Positions 32,534 through 40,752 of a DNA stretch of 64,000 nucleotides are shown here, in pieces. This DNA is from Streptomyces sp. Je 1-79 (lineage in GTDB: Bacteria; Actinomycetota; Actinomycetes; Streptomycetales; Streptomycetaceae): positions 1 to 64,000 of the forward strand of contig NZ_JAMGSL010000010.1 in the NCBI RefSeq assembly GCF_025195125.1. Direction: 5' to 3'. The notes below the pieces were generated by a model. It had not been told where the DNA came from, made no database searches, and was given only the letters and a program-made list of their open reading frames with translations. Both the position numbers and the translations under genes were made by a program. Numbering within the stretch: position 1 is the first letter of the stretch; each line of letters starts with the position of its first letter.

Positions 32534-33308
32534 CGAGAGGGCGGGCGACGGGCTCCCGGATGAGCTGAGGGAGCTGGGGCGCCATCTGAAGGTGCCGGAC
32601 GTGGACGGCGAGACCATGGCCGAGCGGGTGCTCGCCCAGCTCCTGGCGGAGCGGGTGCCGACGCCGGTGCGGCGGCGCCGGTTCAAGGGGCTGCGCAGGC
32701 GCTGGAAGGCGCTGCTCGCGGCGCTCTCCGGGGTGCTGGTGGTCCTGGTGCTCACGCCTCCGGTGCGGGCGACGGTGGCGGACTGGTTCGGTTTCGGCGG
32801 GGTCGAGGTCCGGTACGACCCCGGTGCGCATCCGGCGCCGGGTGCGGCGGTGCCTGCGTGCGCCGGGGCCGTTCCGCTGGAGGAGGCCGGGCGCAGGGCG
32901 GGGTTCGAGCCCTTGCTACCGAGCGGGCTCGGCACGCCGGACGCGGTCTCGGTGACCGGCTCGGCGGAGCAGGGGCGGGCGGTGATCAGCCTGTGCTGGC
33001 GCGGGGACGATGGCGGGACGGTCCGGCTGGACGAGTTCCCGGCGCGGCTGGAGGCGGGCTTCGCCAAGCAGGTGCGGACGCACCCGGAGTGGGTCGACCT
33101 GCCGGACGGTGCGGAGGGCTACTGGTTCGCCGAGCCCCATCTGCTCCGCTTCCCGATGACGGACGCGAGCGGGCGGACCTGGACCCACGCGATACGCACG
33201 GCGGGCCCCACGCTCCTCTGGACGAGGAACGCGGGAGCCCTGACCCTGCGGCTGGAGGGCGAGCCGTCCCTGGAACGGGCACGGACCCTGGCCGAATCGG
33301 CGGGCTGA
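32526..33308 (+). CDS. Membrane anti-sigma candidate
   Basis: The 260-residue protein has a cytoplasmic region 1-62, one membrane segment (WKALLAALSGVLVVLVLTPPVRATVADWFGF, about 63-88) and an outer domain. The outer domain contains ACAGAVPLEEAGRRAGFEPLLPSGLGTPDAV and DGAEGYWFAEPHLLRF, similar in feel to carboxy-terminal domains seen after ECF partners. ATG 32526 is preceded by GGGAGG. The start lies inside the sigma gene, so the two are coupled. No zinc anti-sigma motif is visible. Confidence 0.75.
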   Translation: MRDERAGDGLPDELRELGRHLKVPDVDGETMAERVLAQLLAERVPTPVRRRRFKGLRRRWKALLAALSGVLVVLVLTPPVRATVADWFGFGGVEVRYDPGAHPAPGAAVPACAGAVPLEEAGRRAGFEPLLPSGLGTPDAVSVTGSAEQGRAVISLCWRGDDGGTVRLDEFPARLEAGFAKQVRTHPEWVDLPDGAEGYWFAEPHLLRFPMTDASGRTWTHAIRTAGPTLLWTRNAGALTLRLEGEPSLERARTLAESAG

Positions 33309-33357
33309 GCCGGGAGCGGGTGGGCGCCGACCGTGCCCGCGGGCCGAGAGCCGGGGG

Positions 33358-33391
33358 CCGCGGCCGGGTCCCCCGGGGAGCCCGGCCGCGG
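33358..33391. terminator. Bidirectional terminator between the anti-sigma gene and glyA
   Basis: An 11-bp perfect stem (CCGCGGCCGGG at 33358-33368, complement at 33381-33391) lies between two convergent genes, ending 4 bases before the glyA stop. Confidence 0.75.
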
Positions 33392-33395
33392 TCGG

Positions 33396-34685
33396 TCAGC
33401 CCGGGAGGCCGGGGGCCGGGAAGGCGGCCATCAGCTCGCCGACCTCCGCGCGGATCGTGCGCAGGGCGTCCTCGTCGCCCGAGCCGGCGGCGGCGACGCC
33501 GCGGTCGATCCAGGCGGCGACCAGGGCCATGTGCTCGGTGCCGAGGCCACGGGAGGTGAGGGAGGGGGTGCCGATACGGATGCCGGAGGGGTCGAAGGGC
33601 TTCCGGGGGTCGTAGGGGACGGTGTTGTAGTTGACGACGATCCCGGCGCGGTCGAGGGCCTTGGCGGCGATCTTGCCGGGGACCTCCTTGGGGGTGAGGT
33701 CCATCAGGATCAGGTGGTTGTCGGTGCCGCCGGAGACGAGGTCGAAGCCACGGGCGAGGAGGGCCTCGGCGAGGGCCTTGGCGTTGGCGACGACCGCGTG
33801 GGCGTAGTCGCGGAAGGAGGGCTGGGCCGCCTCGCGCAGGGCGACGGCGATGGCTGCGGTGGTCTGGTTGTGCGGGCCGCCCTGGAGCCCGGGGAAGACG
33901 GCCTTGTCGAGGGCCTTGGCGTGCTCCTCGCGGGACATCAGCATGGCGCCGCGCGGGCCGCGCAGGGTCTTGTGGGTGGTGGTGGAGACGACGTCGGCGT
34001 GCGGGACCGGGGAGGGGTGGGCGCCGCCCGCGACGAGGCCGGCGATGTGGGCGATGTCGGCGACGAGTACGGCCCCGGCCTCGCGGGCGATCTCGGCGAA
34101 GGCGGCGAAGTCGATCGTGCGGGGCAGCGCGGTGCCACCGCAGAAGATCACCTTCGGGCGCTCCTTGAGGGCGAGCTCGCGGACCTCGTCGAAGTCGACG
34201 AGCCCGTTGTCCTGGCGTACGCCGTACTGCACACCGCGGAACCACTTGCCGGTGGCGGAGACGCCCCAGCCGTGGGTGAGGTGGCCGCCCATCGGCAGGG
34301 CCATGCCCATCACGGTGTCACCGGGCTCGGCGAAGGCGAGGTAGACGGCGAGGTTGGCGGGCGAACCGGAGTAGGGCTGCACATTGGCGTGGTCGACGCC
34401 GAAGACGGCCTTGGCGCGCTGGACGGCGAGGGTCTCGACCTGGTCGATGATCTGCTGGCCCTCGTAGTACCGGCGGCCGGGGTAGCCCTCGCTGTACTTG
34501 TTCTGCAGGACGGTGCCGGAGGCTTCGAGCACGGCTCGGGAGACGTAGTTCTCGCTGGGGATCAGCCGCAGGGTCTCGGCCTGGAGCTGTTCCTCGGCGA
34601 CGACGAGAGCCGCGAGTTCGGGGTCGGCGGCGGCCAGGGCGGGGTGGCGGGCGGCGAGATCGTCGGACTGCGGGATGGTGGTCAT
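33396..34685 (-). CDS. glyA: Serine hydroxymethyltransferase
   Basis: The 429-residue PLP enzyme converts serine and tetrahydrofolate to glycine and methylene-tetrahydrofolate, the main one-carbon entry for purine synthesis. Key segments are RLIPSENYVS, YSEGYPGRRYY, and the PLP lysine in STTTHKTLRGPRG (Lys239). The LQGGPHNQTTAA block and a complete C-terminus are also present. The leader carries a ZTP riboswitch, so expression should rise when folate shortage makes ZMP/ZTP accumulate. Confidence 0.96.
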   Translation of the reverse strand: MTTIPQSDDLAARHPALAAADPELAALVVAEEQLQAETLRLIPSENYVSRAVLEASGTVLQNKYSEGYPGRRYYEGQQIIDQVETLAVQRAKAVFGVDHANVQPYSGSPANLAVYLAFAEPGDTVMGMALPMGGHLTHGWGVSATGKWFRGVQYGVRQDNGLVDFDEVRELALKERPKVIFCGGTALPRTIDFAAFAEIAREAGAVLVADIAHIAGLVAGGAHPSPVPHADVVSTTTHKTLRGPRGAMLMSREEHAKALDKAVFPGLQGGPHNQTTAAIAVALREAAQPSFRDYAHAVVANAKALAEALLARGFDLVSGGTDNHLILMDLTPKEVPGKIAAKALDRAGIVVNYNTVPYDPRKPFDPSGIRIGTPSLTSRGLGTEHMALVAAWIDRGVAAAGSGDEDALRTIRAEVGELMAAFPAPGLPG

Positions 34686-34764
34686 GGCGTTCCTCCGGGC
34701 GATCGGCGGATCCCGGGGTACGGCTCAGTCCTGCTGGGCGGCACCACGCGGGAGGTTCGGTTCC

Positions 34765-34856
34765 CGAAGATGCCCAGGCGGGCGGCATCTCGTGTGGTCT
34801 GCCGCGCGCGGCTCCCCCAGGGTCGATTCCCCGTACGCCAGTCGCCGTGCGTGTTC
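34765..34856 (-). ncRNA. ZTP (pfl-type) riboswitch in the glyA leader
   Basis: Read on the minus strand, the leader has the conserved pfl features in order. GGCGACTGGCG (34846-34836) is followed by an adjoining GGGGAATCGACCCTGGGGGAGC helix-junction block. After about 20 variable bases comes the 3' core CCGCCTGGGCA (34781-34771). It ends about 80 bases before the glyA ATG. This RNA class binds ZTP/ZMP and controls folate and purine genes; glyA is a standard target. A short TTCGG/CCGAA hairpin (34765-34753) directly after the aptamer may be part of the switch. Confidence 0.9.
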
Positions 34857-34962
34857 CCAGAGTAGCGGGCGCGCCGTCGCGCAGGTTTCTTCGTCCGGCA
34901 TCCGAGCGACGATAGGAAAGGGAGCCACACACGCCCCAGCCCGCAGGACGAACGGAGATCCC

Positions 34963-36168
34963 GTGTCGAGTACGCAAGACGCGATCGCTTCCGCGGAGGC
35001 GCACAGCGCGCACAACTACCACCCCCTGCCCGTCGTCGTCGCCTCGGCTGACGGGGCCTGGATGACCGATGTCGAGGGGCGCCGCTATCTCGACATGCTC
35101 GCCGGGTACTCGGCGCTCAACTTCGGGCACGGCAACCGGCGGCTGATCGACGCCGCGCGGGCGCAGCTGGAGCGGGTGACGCTCACGTCGAGGGCGTTCC
35201 ACCACGACCGGTTCGCGGAGTTCTGCACACGGCTCGCCGAGCTGTGCGGCAAGGAGATGGTCCTGCCGATGAACACGGGCGCGGAGGCCGTCGAGACGGC
35301 CGTGAAGACCGCGCGGAAGTGGGGGTACGAGGTCAAGGGCGTGCCGGACGGGCACGCGAAGATCGTGGTCGCGGCGAACAACTTCCACGGCCGCACGACG
35401 ACGATCGTCAGCTTCTCCACGGACCACGAGGCCCGCGACCACTACGGCCCGTACACGCCGGGGTTCGAGATCGTCCCGTACGGCGATCTGACGGCGATGG
35501 AGCGCGCGGTCACCGCGCACACGGTGGCGGTGCTCATCGAGCCGATCCAGGGCGAGGCGGGAGTGCTCGTCCCGCCGGCCGGCTATCTGCGCGGGGTGCG
35601 GGAGTTGACCCGCGAGCGGAACGTGCTGTTCATCGCGGACGAGATCCAGTCGGGTCTGGGCCGGACCGGGCGGACGTTCGCGTGCGAGCACGAGGGCGTG
35701 GTGCCGGACATGTACGTCCTGGGCAAGGCGCTGGGCGGCGGTGTCGTCCCGGTCTCCGCGGTGGTCGCGGACCGGGATGTGCTCGGGGTGTTCCGGCCGG
35801 GTGAGCACGGCTCGACGTTCGGCGGGAATCCGCTGGCGTGCGCGGTGGCCCTGGAGGTGATCGCGATGCTGCGGACGGGCGAGTACCAGCAGCGGGCGGC
35901 GGAGCTGGGCGAGCATCTGCACGCGGAGCTGCGGCTGCTCGTGGGCGGGGGCGCGGTGGAGGCGGTGCGCGGGCGCGGGCTGTGGGCCGGTGTCGACATC
36001 GCGCCGTCGCGGGGCACGGGCCGGGAGATCTCGGAGAAGCTGATGGAACGGGGTGTGCTGGTGAAGGACACGCACGGTTCGACGATCCGGATCGCGCCTC
36101 CGCTGGTGATCGGAAAGGAGGATCTGGACTGGGGTCTGGAGCAGCTGCGGGCGGTCCTCTCGGAGTGA
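34963..36168 (+). CDS. rocD: Ornithine aminotransferase
   Basis: The 401-residue class III PLP aminotransferase interconverts ornithine and glutamate semialdehyde. The GTG start follows GGAG by 5 bases. SAEAHSAHNYHPLPVVVASADG and DMLAGYSALNFGHGN are typical of OAT. EPIQGEAGV and ADEIQSGLGRTG bind cofactor, and Lys255 in LGKALGGG forms the Schiff base. It is divergent from the glyA leader; both promoters lie in the 277-base gap. Confidence 0.94.
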   Translation: MSSTQDAIASAEAHSAHNYHPLPVVVASADGAWMTDVEGRRYLDMLAGYSALNFGHGNRRLIDAARAQLERVTLTSRAFHHDRFAEFCTRLAELCGKEMVLPMNTGAEAVETAVKTARKWGYEVKGVPDGHAKIVVAANNFHGRTTTIVSFSTDHEARDHYGPYTPGFEIVPYGDLTAMERAVTAHTVAVLIEPIQGEAGVLVPPAGYLRGVRELTRERNVLFIADEIQSGLGRTGRTFACEHEGVVPDMYVLGKALGGGVVPVSAVVADRDVLGVFRPGEHGSTFGGNPLACAVALEVIAMLRTGEYQQRAAELGEHLHAELRLLVGGGAVEAVRGRGLWAGVDIAPSRGTGREISEKLMERGVLVKDTHGSTIRIAPPLVIGKEDLDWGLEQLRAVLSE

Positions 36169-36183
36169 CCGGCCCCGTTTCGA

Positions 36184-36256
36184 GTGCGGCGGGGGCGGGA
36201 GCGGTCCGGGGATGACGTGCGGCGGGGGCGGGAGCGGTCAGAGGATGACGTGCGGC
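36184..36256. repeat. 33-bp tandem repeat overlapping a gene 3' end
   Basis: The unit starting GTGCGGC at 36184 recurs at 36217 and partly at 36250, an exact 33-bp period with few differences (about 2.2 copies). The third partial copy lies inside the last codons of the minus-strand ATP-grasp gene, whose stop is at 36238-36240. The period is a multiple of three, so a past version could have coded through it. Confidence 0.85.
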
Positions 36257-37431
36257 AGGAAACGCGCGTACTCGTCCGTGATCAGGCCCGCCGACTCCCG
36301 GATGCCGAGCCCCGCCGCCTCGTCCTCGACGACCCACGCGCCGAGCACCACACGGTTCCCGTCGAAGTCCGGCAGCGGGGCGAGCCCCTGGTAGCAGCAG
36401 GGCTCGTCGCGTTCGGCCGGAGCGACGGGGGCGGAGCCCGGTTCGTGGACGGTGACGCCGGCGCCCTCGCGGCCGAGCAGCGGCTTGGCGACGTAGCCGC
36501 CGGTCGTGGCCAGCTCGCGCGGGCCGTCGAGATAGGCCGGCAGCAGGTTCGGGTGGCCCGGGTACAGCTCCCAGAGGATCGCGAGCAGGGCCTTGTTGGA
36601 GAGCAGCATCTTCCAGGCGGGCTCGATCCAGCAGGTCGTACCCGTGCCACCGCCGTTGTCGAGGGTGTCCAGGACGTACGGGCCGAAGCGGTCGGTGGCC
36701 AGCCACTCCCACGGGTAGAGCTTGAAGCAGCTGCGTATGAACCGCAGCCGGTCGTCCACGAACCGCCCCGAGAGCCGGTCCCAGCCGATCTGTTCGACCG
36801 AGAGCGCCTCCGTGTCGAGCCCGGCCTGCTGGGCGGTCTCGCGCAGATACGCGACCGTCATCAGGTCCTCGCCGAGCTCGTCCCCGTCGGAGTGGACGAA
36901 GTGCACGGGGTTGCCCGGCGGCAGCAGTCTGGCCTGCCGCTTCCAGGCGTCGACGAGCCGCTCGTGGAGCGAGTTCCACTGGTCGGCGCCGGGGAAGCGC
37001 TCCTCCATCCAGAACCACTGCGGACTCGCGGCCTCGACCAGCGAGGTCGGCGTGTCGGCGTTGTACTCCAGCATCTTGGCCGGGCCCGTGCCGTCGTAAC
37101 GGAGGTCGAACCGGCCGTAGAGCGACGGCAGTTCGGCCCTGCGGCGCCAGGACTCGGCGACCAGGGAGACGAGCCGGGGGTCGGTGAGACCGAGGTCGGC
37201 GAAACGATCCTGCTCGACGATGTGCGCGGCCGCCGCCAGGCACATCGCGTGCAGCTCCTCGACGACCTCCTCCAGGGCCTCGACCTCGGGGAGGGTGAAG
37301 GAGTAGTACGCGCTCTCGTCCCAGTACGGGCGCAGGGAACCGTCGGGGTAGCGCGTCAGGGGGTAGACGAGCCCCTGCTCCTCCACCGTCTGCTGCCACC
37401 CCGGCCGGGGTTCGATCGTGTGCCGCCGCAT
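36238..37431 (-). CDS. Glutathionylspermidine-synthase-like ATP-grasp protein (YgiC type)
   Basis: The 397-residue protein has a preATP-grasp/ATP-grasp layout. Features are ARFDLRYDGTGPAKMLEYNADTPTSLVEA, HSDGDELGEDLMTV, and the ATP-binding GGYVAKPLLGREGAGVTVHE. It ends in GAWVVEDEAAGLGIRESAGLITDEYARFLPHVIL. The family ligates an amine to a carboxylate, but the amidase half of true bifunctional Gsp synthases is absent and the substrate is unknown. It is downstream of a small lipoprotein, as in the E. coli ygiB-ygiC pair. Confidence 0.88.
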   Translation of the reverse strand: MRRHTIEPRPGWQQTVEEQGLVYPLTRYPDGSLRPYWDESAYYSFTLPEVEALEEVVEELHAMCLAAAAHIVEQDRFADLGLTDPRLVSLVAESWRRRAELPSLYGRFDLRYDGTGPAKMLEYNADTPTSLVEAASPQWFWMEERFPGADQWNSLHERLVDAWKRQARLLPPGNPVHFVHSDGDELGEDLMTVAYLRETAQQAGLDTEALSVEQIGWDRLSGRFVDDRLRFIRSCFKLYPWEWLATDRFGPYVLDTLDNGGGTGTTCWIEPAWKMLLSNKALLAILWELYPGHPNLLPAYLDGPRELATTGGYVAKPLLGREGAGVTVHEPGSAPVAPAERDEPCCYQGLAPLPDFDGNRVVLGAWVVEDEAAGLGIRESAGLITDEYARFLPHVIL

Positions 37432-37484
37432 GCCGTCCGCTCCGTCCGTCCCGCTCCGTCCGCCCCGTCCGCCCGTCCCTCCGC

Positions 37485-37766
37485 TCAGCCGCCGCCGGAA
37501 CCGGAACAGCCGAAGCCGCCGGTGTCGACGGCCGTCTTGTCGAAGCTGCCGCCGCTGACCTTGTCGTCGCTCACCCGGCCGCCGTAGTAGTACGACCCGC
37601 GGGCCGTCGAGCCTCCGCTGCCGCTCTCGCACTCGTAGCTCGGCAGCTTCTCGCGGGTCAGCGGGTCGACACACCGCTTGTCCGGCTCGGAGCCGCAGGA
37701 CGTTATCGTCGCCGCGAGTACTCCCATACCGCCGAGCACGACCGTGCTCGACCTCAGCCTGCGCAT
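37485..37766 (-). CDS. Small Gly/Ser-rich lipoprotein beside the ATP-grasp gene
   Basis: The 93-residue protein has a lipoprotein signal (MRRLRSSTVVLGGMGVLAATITSC, lipobox ITSC at about 21-24), then CVDPLTREKLPSYECES and a Tyr/Gly/Ser-rich end (RGSYYYGGRVSD, FGCSGSGGG). Five cysteines suggest disulfides. The E. coli partner of YgiC, YgiB, is likewise a small exported Gly/Ser-rich protein, so this may be its analogue. A 53-base gap separates it from the ATP-grasp gene. Confidence 0.75.
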   Translation of the reverse strand: MRRLRSSTVVLGGMGVLAATITSCGSEPDKRCVDPLTREKLPSYECESGSGGSTARGSYYYGGRVSDDKVSGGSFDKTAVDTGGFGCSGSGGG

Positions 37767-37844
37767 GAATCAGCCTCCCCATCGCGTGGTCGCGACCGCA
37801 CAGTTTAGGCCGGTGTCCGAGCGGCGCCGCACTAGAGTCCATTC

Positions 37845-38711
37845 GTGCTCTTTGGGATGATCTGCGCTCTCGGTTCCTCGCTCTGCTTCGGCATGGCCTC
37901 CGTGCTGCAGGCGCTCGGCGCGCGGGAGGCGACGCCCGGGACGGGCGCCGGCGTCGACGTGGCCCTGCAATTGCGGGTGATGCGGAAGTGGCGATATCTG
38001 GCCGGGCTCTCGCTGGACGGCATCGGTTTCGGCCTCCAGGTCGTCGCCCTGCTGACGCTGCCGATCTACATGGTGGGCGCGGCGCTCGCCGCGAGCCTGG
38101 CGGTCACGGCGGTGGCGGCCTCATGGCTGCTCAAGGTCCCACTGCACCGGATGGAGTGGGCGGCGGTGGGCGTGGTGTGCGTGGGGCTCGCGATGCTCGC
38201 CCTCGCCTCGGGCGACGAGGGCGAGCAGAGCTCGTCGGAGGCGCTGCGGTGGGCGATGCTCGCGGCGGCTTTCGGGGTGCTGGCTCTCGGCGCGGCCGCC
38301 GGGCGGCTGCCCGGCCGGCCACGGGCGCTGGCCCTGGGACTCTGCGCGGGCTTCGGCTTCGGGGTGGTGGAGGTGGCGGTCCGGCTGATCGACAGCTGGT
38401 CCCTCGCGAACCCCGCGGTGTACGCGCTGCTCCTGGGCGGCGTGACGGCGTACGTGCTGCTGACCTCCGCGCTCCAGCGGGGGTCGGTGACGACGGCGAC
38501 GGCCGGCGCGGTCCTCGGCGAGACGATCGGCCCGGCGCTGGTCGGCGTGATCTGGCTGGGCGACCGCACCCGCGAGGGCCTGGCGTGGCTGGCGATCCTC
38601 GGCTTCACGGTGGCGGTGGCGGGGGCGCTGGTACTGGCCCGCTTCGGCGAACCCCCGACGCCGTCACCGGAACCGGAAGCGGAACAGGAACCCGCGCCGA
38701 CGGGACCGTGA
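37845..38711 (+). CDS. DMT-superfamily (EamA-like) transporter
   Basis: The 288-residue protein has about nine to ten membrane segments. It begins MLFGMICALGSSLCFGMASVLQALGARE and includes RLIDSWSLANPAVYALLLGG and GAVLGETIGPALVGVIWLGDRTREG, the second typical of EamA repeats. The tail is Pro/Glu-rich. GTG at 37845 or the ATG at 37857 may start it. It is divergent from the lipoprotein gene. Substrate unknown. Confidence 0.85.
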   Translation: MLFGMICALGSSLCFGMASVLQALGAREATPGTGAGVDVALQLRVMRKWRYLAGLSLDGIGFGLQVVALLTLPIYMVGAALAASLAVTAVAASWLLKVPLHRMEWAAVGVVCVGLAMLALASGDEGEQSSSEALRWAMLAAAFGVLALGAAAGRLPGRPRALALGLCAGFGFGVVEVAVRLIDSWSLANPAVYALLLGGVTAYVLLTSALQRGSVTTATAGAVLGETIGPALVGVIWLGDRTREGLAWLAILGFTVAVAGALVLARFGEPPTPSPEPEAEQEPAPTGP

Positions 38712-38773
38712 CGGCCCCCGCCCTGTCAGGACGCGCCCCCGCCCCGCCACGGCACGGCCCACCTGCCGCCCCG

Positions 38774-40186
38774 TCACGGCAGGACGCGGCACAGCGCCGC
38801 CAGCGCGCCCGACCAGCCGCTGTCCGGCGGGGTCGCGTAGCCGACCACCAGGCCGTCCTGGGTCGGCGGGACGTCCGGGTGGCGGAAGCGGTCGAGGCCG
38901 CGGAGGGCGAGGCCCTGCCAGGCGGCCGAGCGCAGGACCGCCCGTTCCTGGCCCGGCGGCAGTCGAAGGACCGCGTGGAGGCCGGCCGCGATGCCGCTCA
39001 CCCGGGTCTCCGGGGAGTGCGCGGCGACCGCCGCCACCAGCTCGTCGCGGCGCCGCCGGTAGCGCAGCCTCATCGCCCGTACATGACGGTCGTACGCCCC
39101 CGAGTCGAGGAACTCCGCGAAGGTGAGCTGCTCCAGCGAACTGGACACCCAGTCGACCTGCCCCTTCTCCGCGACCACCTCGTCCACCAGGCTCTCCGGC
39201 ACGACCATCCACGCCAGCCGCAGACCGGGCGCCAGGGACTTGCTGGAGGTGCCCATGTACACGACCCGCTCGGGGTCGAGGCCCTGGAGCGCGCCGACGG
39301 GCTGGCGGTCGTAACGGAACTCCCCGTCGTAGTCGTCCTCCAGGACCAGCCCGCCCGAGGACCGGGCCCAGTCGATCACCGCCGCCCGCCGGTCGGGGTG
39401 GAGCGCGCCGCCGAGGGGGAACTGGTGGGCGGCCGTCATCAGCACCGCCCCCACACCCTTCATCCCGGGCAACCCCTGGGTCCGGGTGCCGAGTTCGTCG
39501 AAGGGCAGCGCGGGGAGCCGCAGCCCGGCGCGGGTCAGCAGCTCCCAGTGCACGTCGAGGCCGTAGGACTCGACCGCCACCTCCCGGACCTTCCGCGCGC
39601 GCAGCACCTGTGCCATCAGCATCAGCCCGTGCACGAACCCCGAGCAGATCACGATCCGTTCGGGCCGCGCGTGGACGCCCCGCGCCCGCGCGAGGTACTC
39701 GGCGAGCACGGTGCGCAGTTCGATCCGGCCGCGCGGATCGCCGTAGCCGAAGGCCTCGTGGGGCGCGGCCGTCAGGGCGCGCCGGGAGGCCTTTAGCCAT
39801 TCGGCGCGCGGGAAGGACGCGAGGTCCGGCATGCCCGGCTTCAGGCTGTACGCCGGCCGTGCCGCGTCCCGCCGGGCAGCCGCCGTGGGCCGGACACCCG
39901 ACGCGGCCGGCCGCCGCGGCACGGCCCGGCGGGCGACCCGGGTCCCGGAGCCCTGCCGGGCGGTCAGCCAGCCCTCGGCGACCAGCTCGGCATAGGCGTC
40001 GGCGACGGTGTTGCGGGCGATCCCCAGGTCCGCGGCGAGCGAGCGGGAGGACGGCAGCCGTACGCCCGCCTCCAGACGCCCGCTGCGCACCGCCTCCCGC
40101 AGGGCGCTCATCAGCCCCGTACGCAGGCCGGGTCCACGTAGGTCCAGATGGAGGTCGGCCCCGAAAGTGGCCCAGTCTTCCGCCAT
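38774..40186 (-). CDS. MocR/PdxR-type GntR regulator with aminotransferase domain
   Basis: The 470-residue protein has a GntR winged helix (about 15-85, LPSSRSLAADLGIARNTVADAYAELVAEGWLTARQGSGTRV). A fold-I aminotransferase domain follows, with PLP lysine in GTSSKSLAPGLRL and SPV/EDDYDGEFRYD blocks. MocR proteins sense PLP or amino compounds and typically regulate a divergent gene. Here that is the AhpD-like/ICL-like operon starting 48 bases away. Confidence 0.92.
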   Translation of the reverse strand: MAEDWATFGADLHLDLRGPGLRTGLMSALREAVRSGRLEAGVRLPSSRSLAADLGIARNTVADAYAELVAEGWLTARQGSGTRVARRAVPRRPAASGVRPTAAARRDAARPAYSLKPGMPDLASFPRAEWLKASRRALTAAPHEAFGYGDPRGRIELRTVLAEYLARARGVHARPERIVICSGFVHGLMLMAQVLRARKVREVAVESYGLDVHWELLTRAGLRLPALPFDELGTRTQGLPGMKGVGAVLMTAAHQFPLGGALHPDRRAAVIDWARSSGGLVLEDDYDGEFRYDRQPVGALQGLDPERVVYMGTSSKSLAPGLRLAWMVVPESLVDEVVAEKGQVDWVSSSLEQLTFAEFLDSGAYDRHVRAMRLRYRRRRDELVAAVAAHSPETRVSGIAAGLHAVLRLPPGQERAVLRSAAWQGLALRGLDRFRHPDVPPTQDGLVVGYATPPDSGWSGALAALCRVLP

Positions 40187-40233
40187 GGAAATGGACCATA
40201 CTCCTGCGCCATCGAGTTCGTACGGTGAGAAGC

Positions 40234-40752
40234 ATGACGACCACGACCCATGACCACGCGCAGACCACCGCCCCGCACGCCACCGAGCACGGCCCCCGCC
40301 TCAACCTCGCCGAGCGCGTTCCGGAGTTCTACCGGGCGATGCAGCGGCTCGAGCAGGCCACGGCGAAGGACATCGACCCCACCCTCTACGAGCTGATCAA
40401 GATCCGGGCCTCGCAGATCAACCACTGCGCGTTCTGCCTCGACATGCACACCAAGGACGCGCTCGCGGCCGGCGAGTCGGTCCAGCGGATCGTCCAGCTG
40501 TCCGCCTGGGAGGAGTCGCGGCACTTCTACACCGAGCGCGAACTCGCCGCGCTCGCGCTGACCGAGGCCGTCACCGTCCTCACCGACGGCTTCGTCCCCG
40601 ACGAGGTCTACGCGAAGGCCGCCGCCCACTTCGACGAGACGGAACTCGCCCGGGTCATCGGCGCCATCACCGTGATCAACGCGTGGAACCGGATCGGCGT
40701 CACCACCCGCCTGACGCCCGGTCACTACGCCCCCGGGCAGCACAAGAAGTGA
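40234..40752 (+). CDS. AhpD-like carboxymuconolactone decarboxylase family protein
   Basis: The 172-residue protein has the CMD/AhpD core, KIRASQINHCAFCLDMHTKDAL. This has the redox CxxC (Cys65, Cys68) and His72 of peroxidase-like members. A later segment reads INAWNRIGVTTRL. It probably reduces peroxides using a thiol partner. It is the first gene divergent from the MocR regulator, with the next gene start overlapping its stop as GTGA. Confidence 0.9.
   Translation: MTTTTHDHAQTTAPHATEHGPRLNLAERVPEFYRAMQRLEQATAKDIDPTLYELIKIRASQINHCAFCLDMHTKDALAAGESVQRIVQLSAWEESRHFYTERELAALALTEAVTVLTDGFVPDEVYAKAAAHFDETELARVIGAITVINAWNRIGVTTRLTPGHYAPGQHKK

Noticed and set aside
35630..37399. Long Arg/Ala/Pro-rich reading frame opposite rocD and across the ATP-grasp gene
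   Set aside because: It is an out-of-frame shadow produced by high third-position GC; the composition is unlike a folded protein. Several similar long shadows over other genes were dropped for the same reason.
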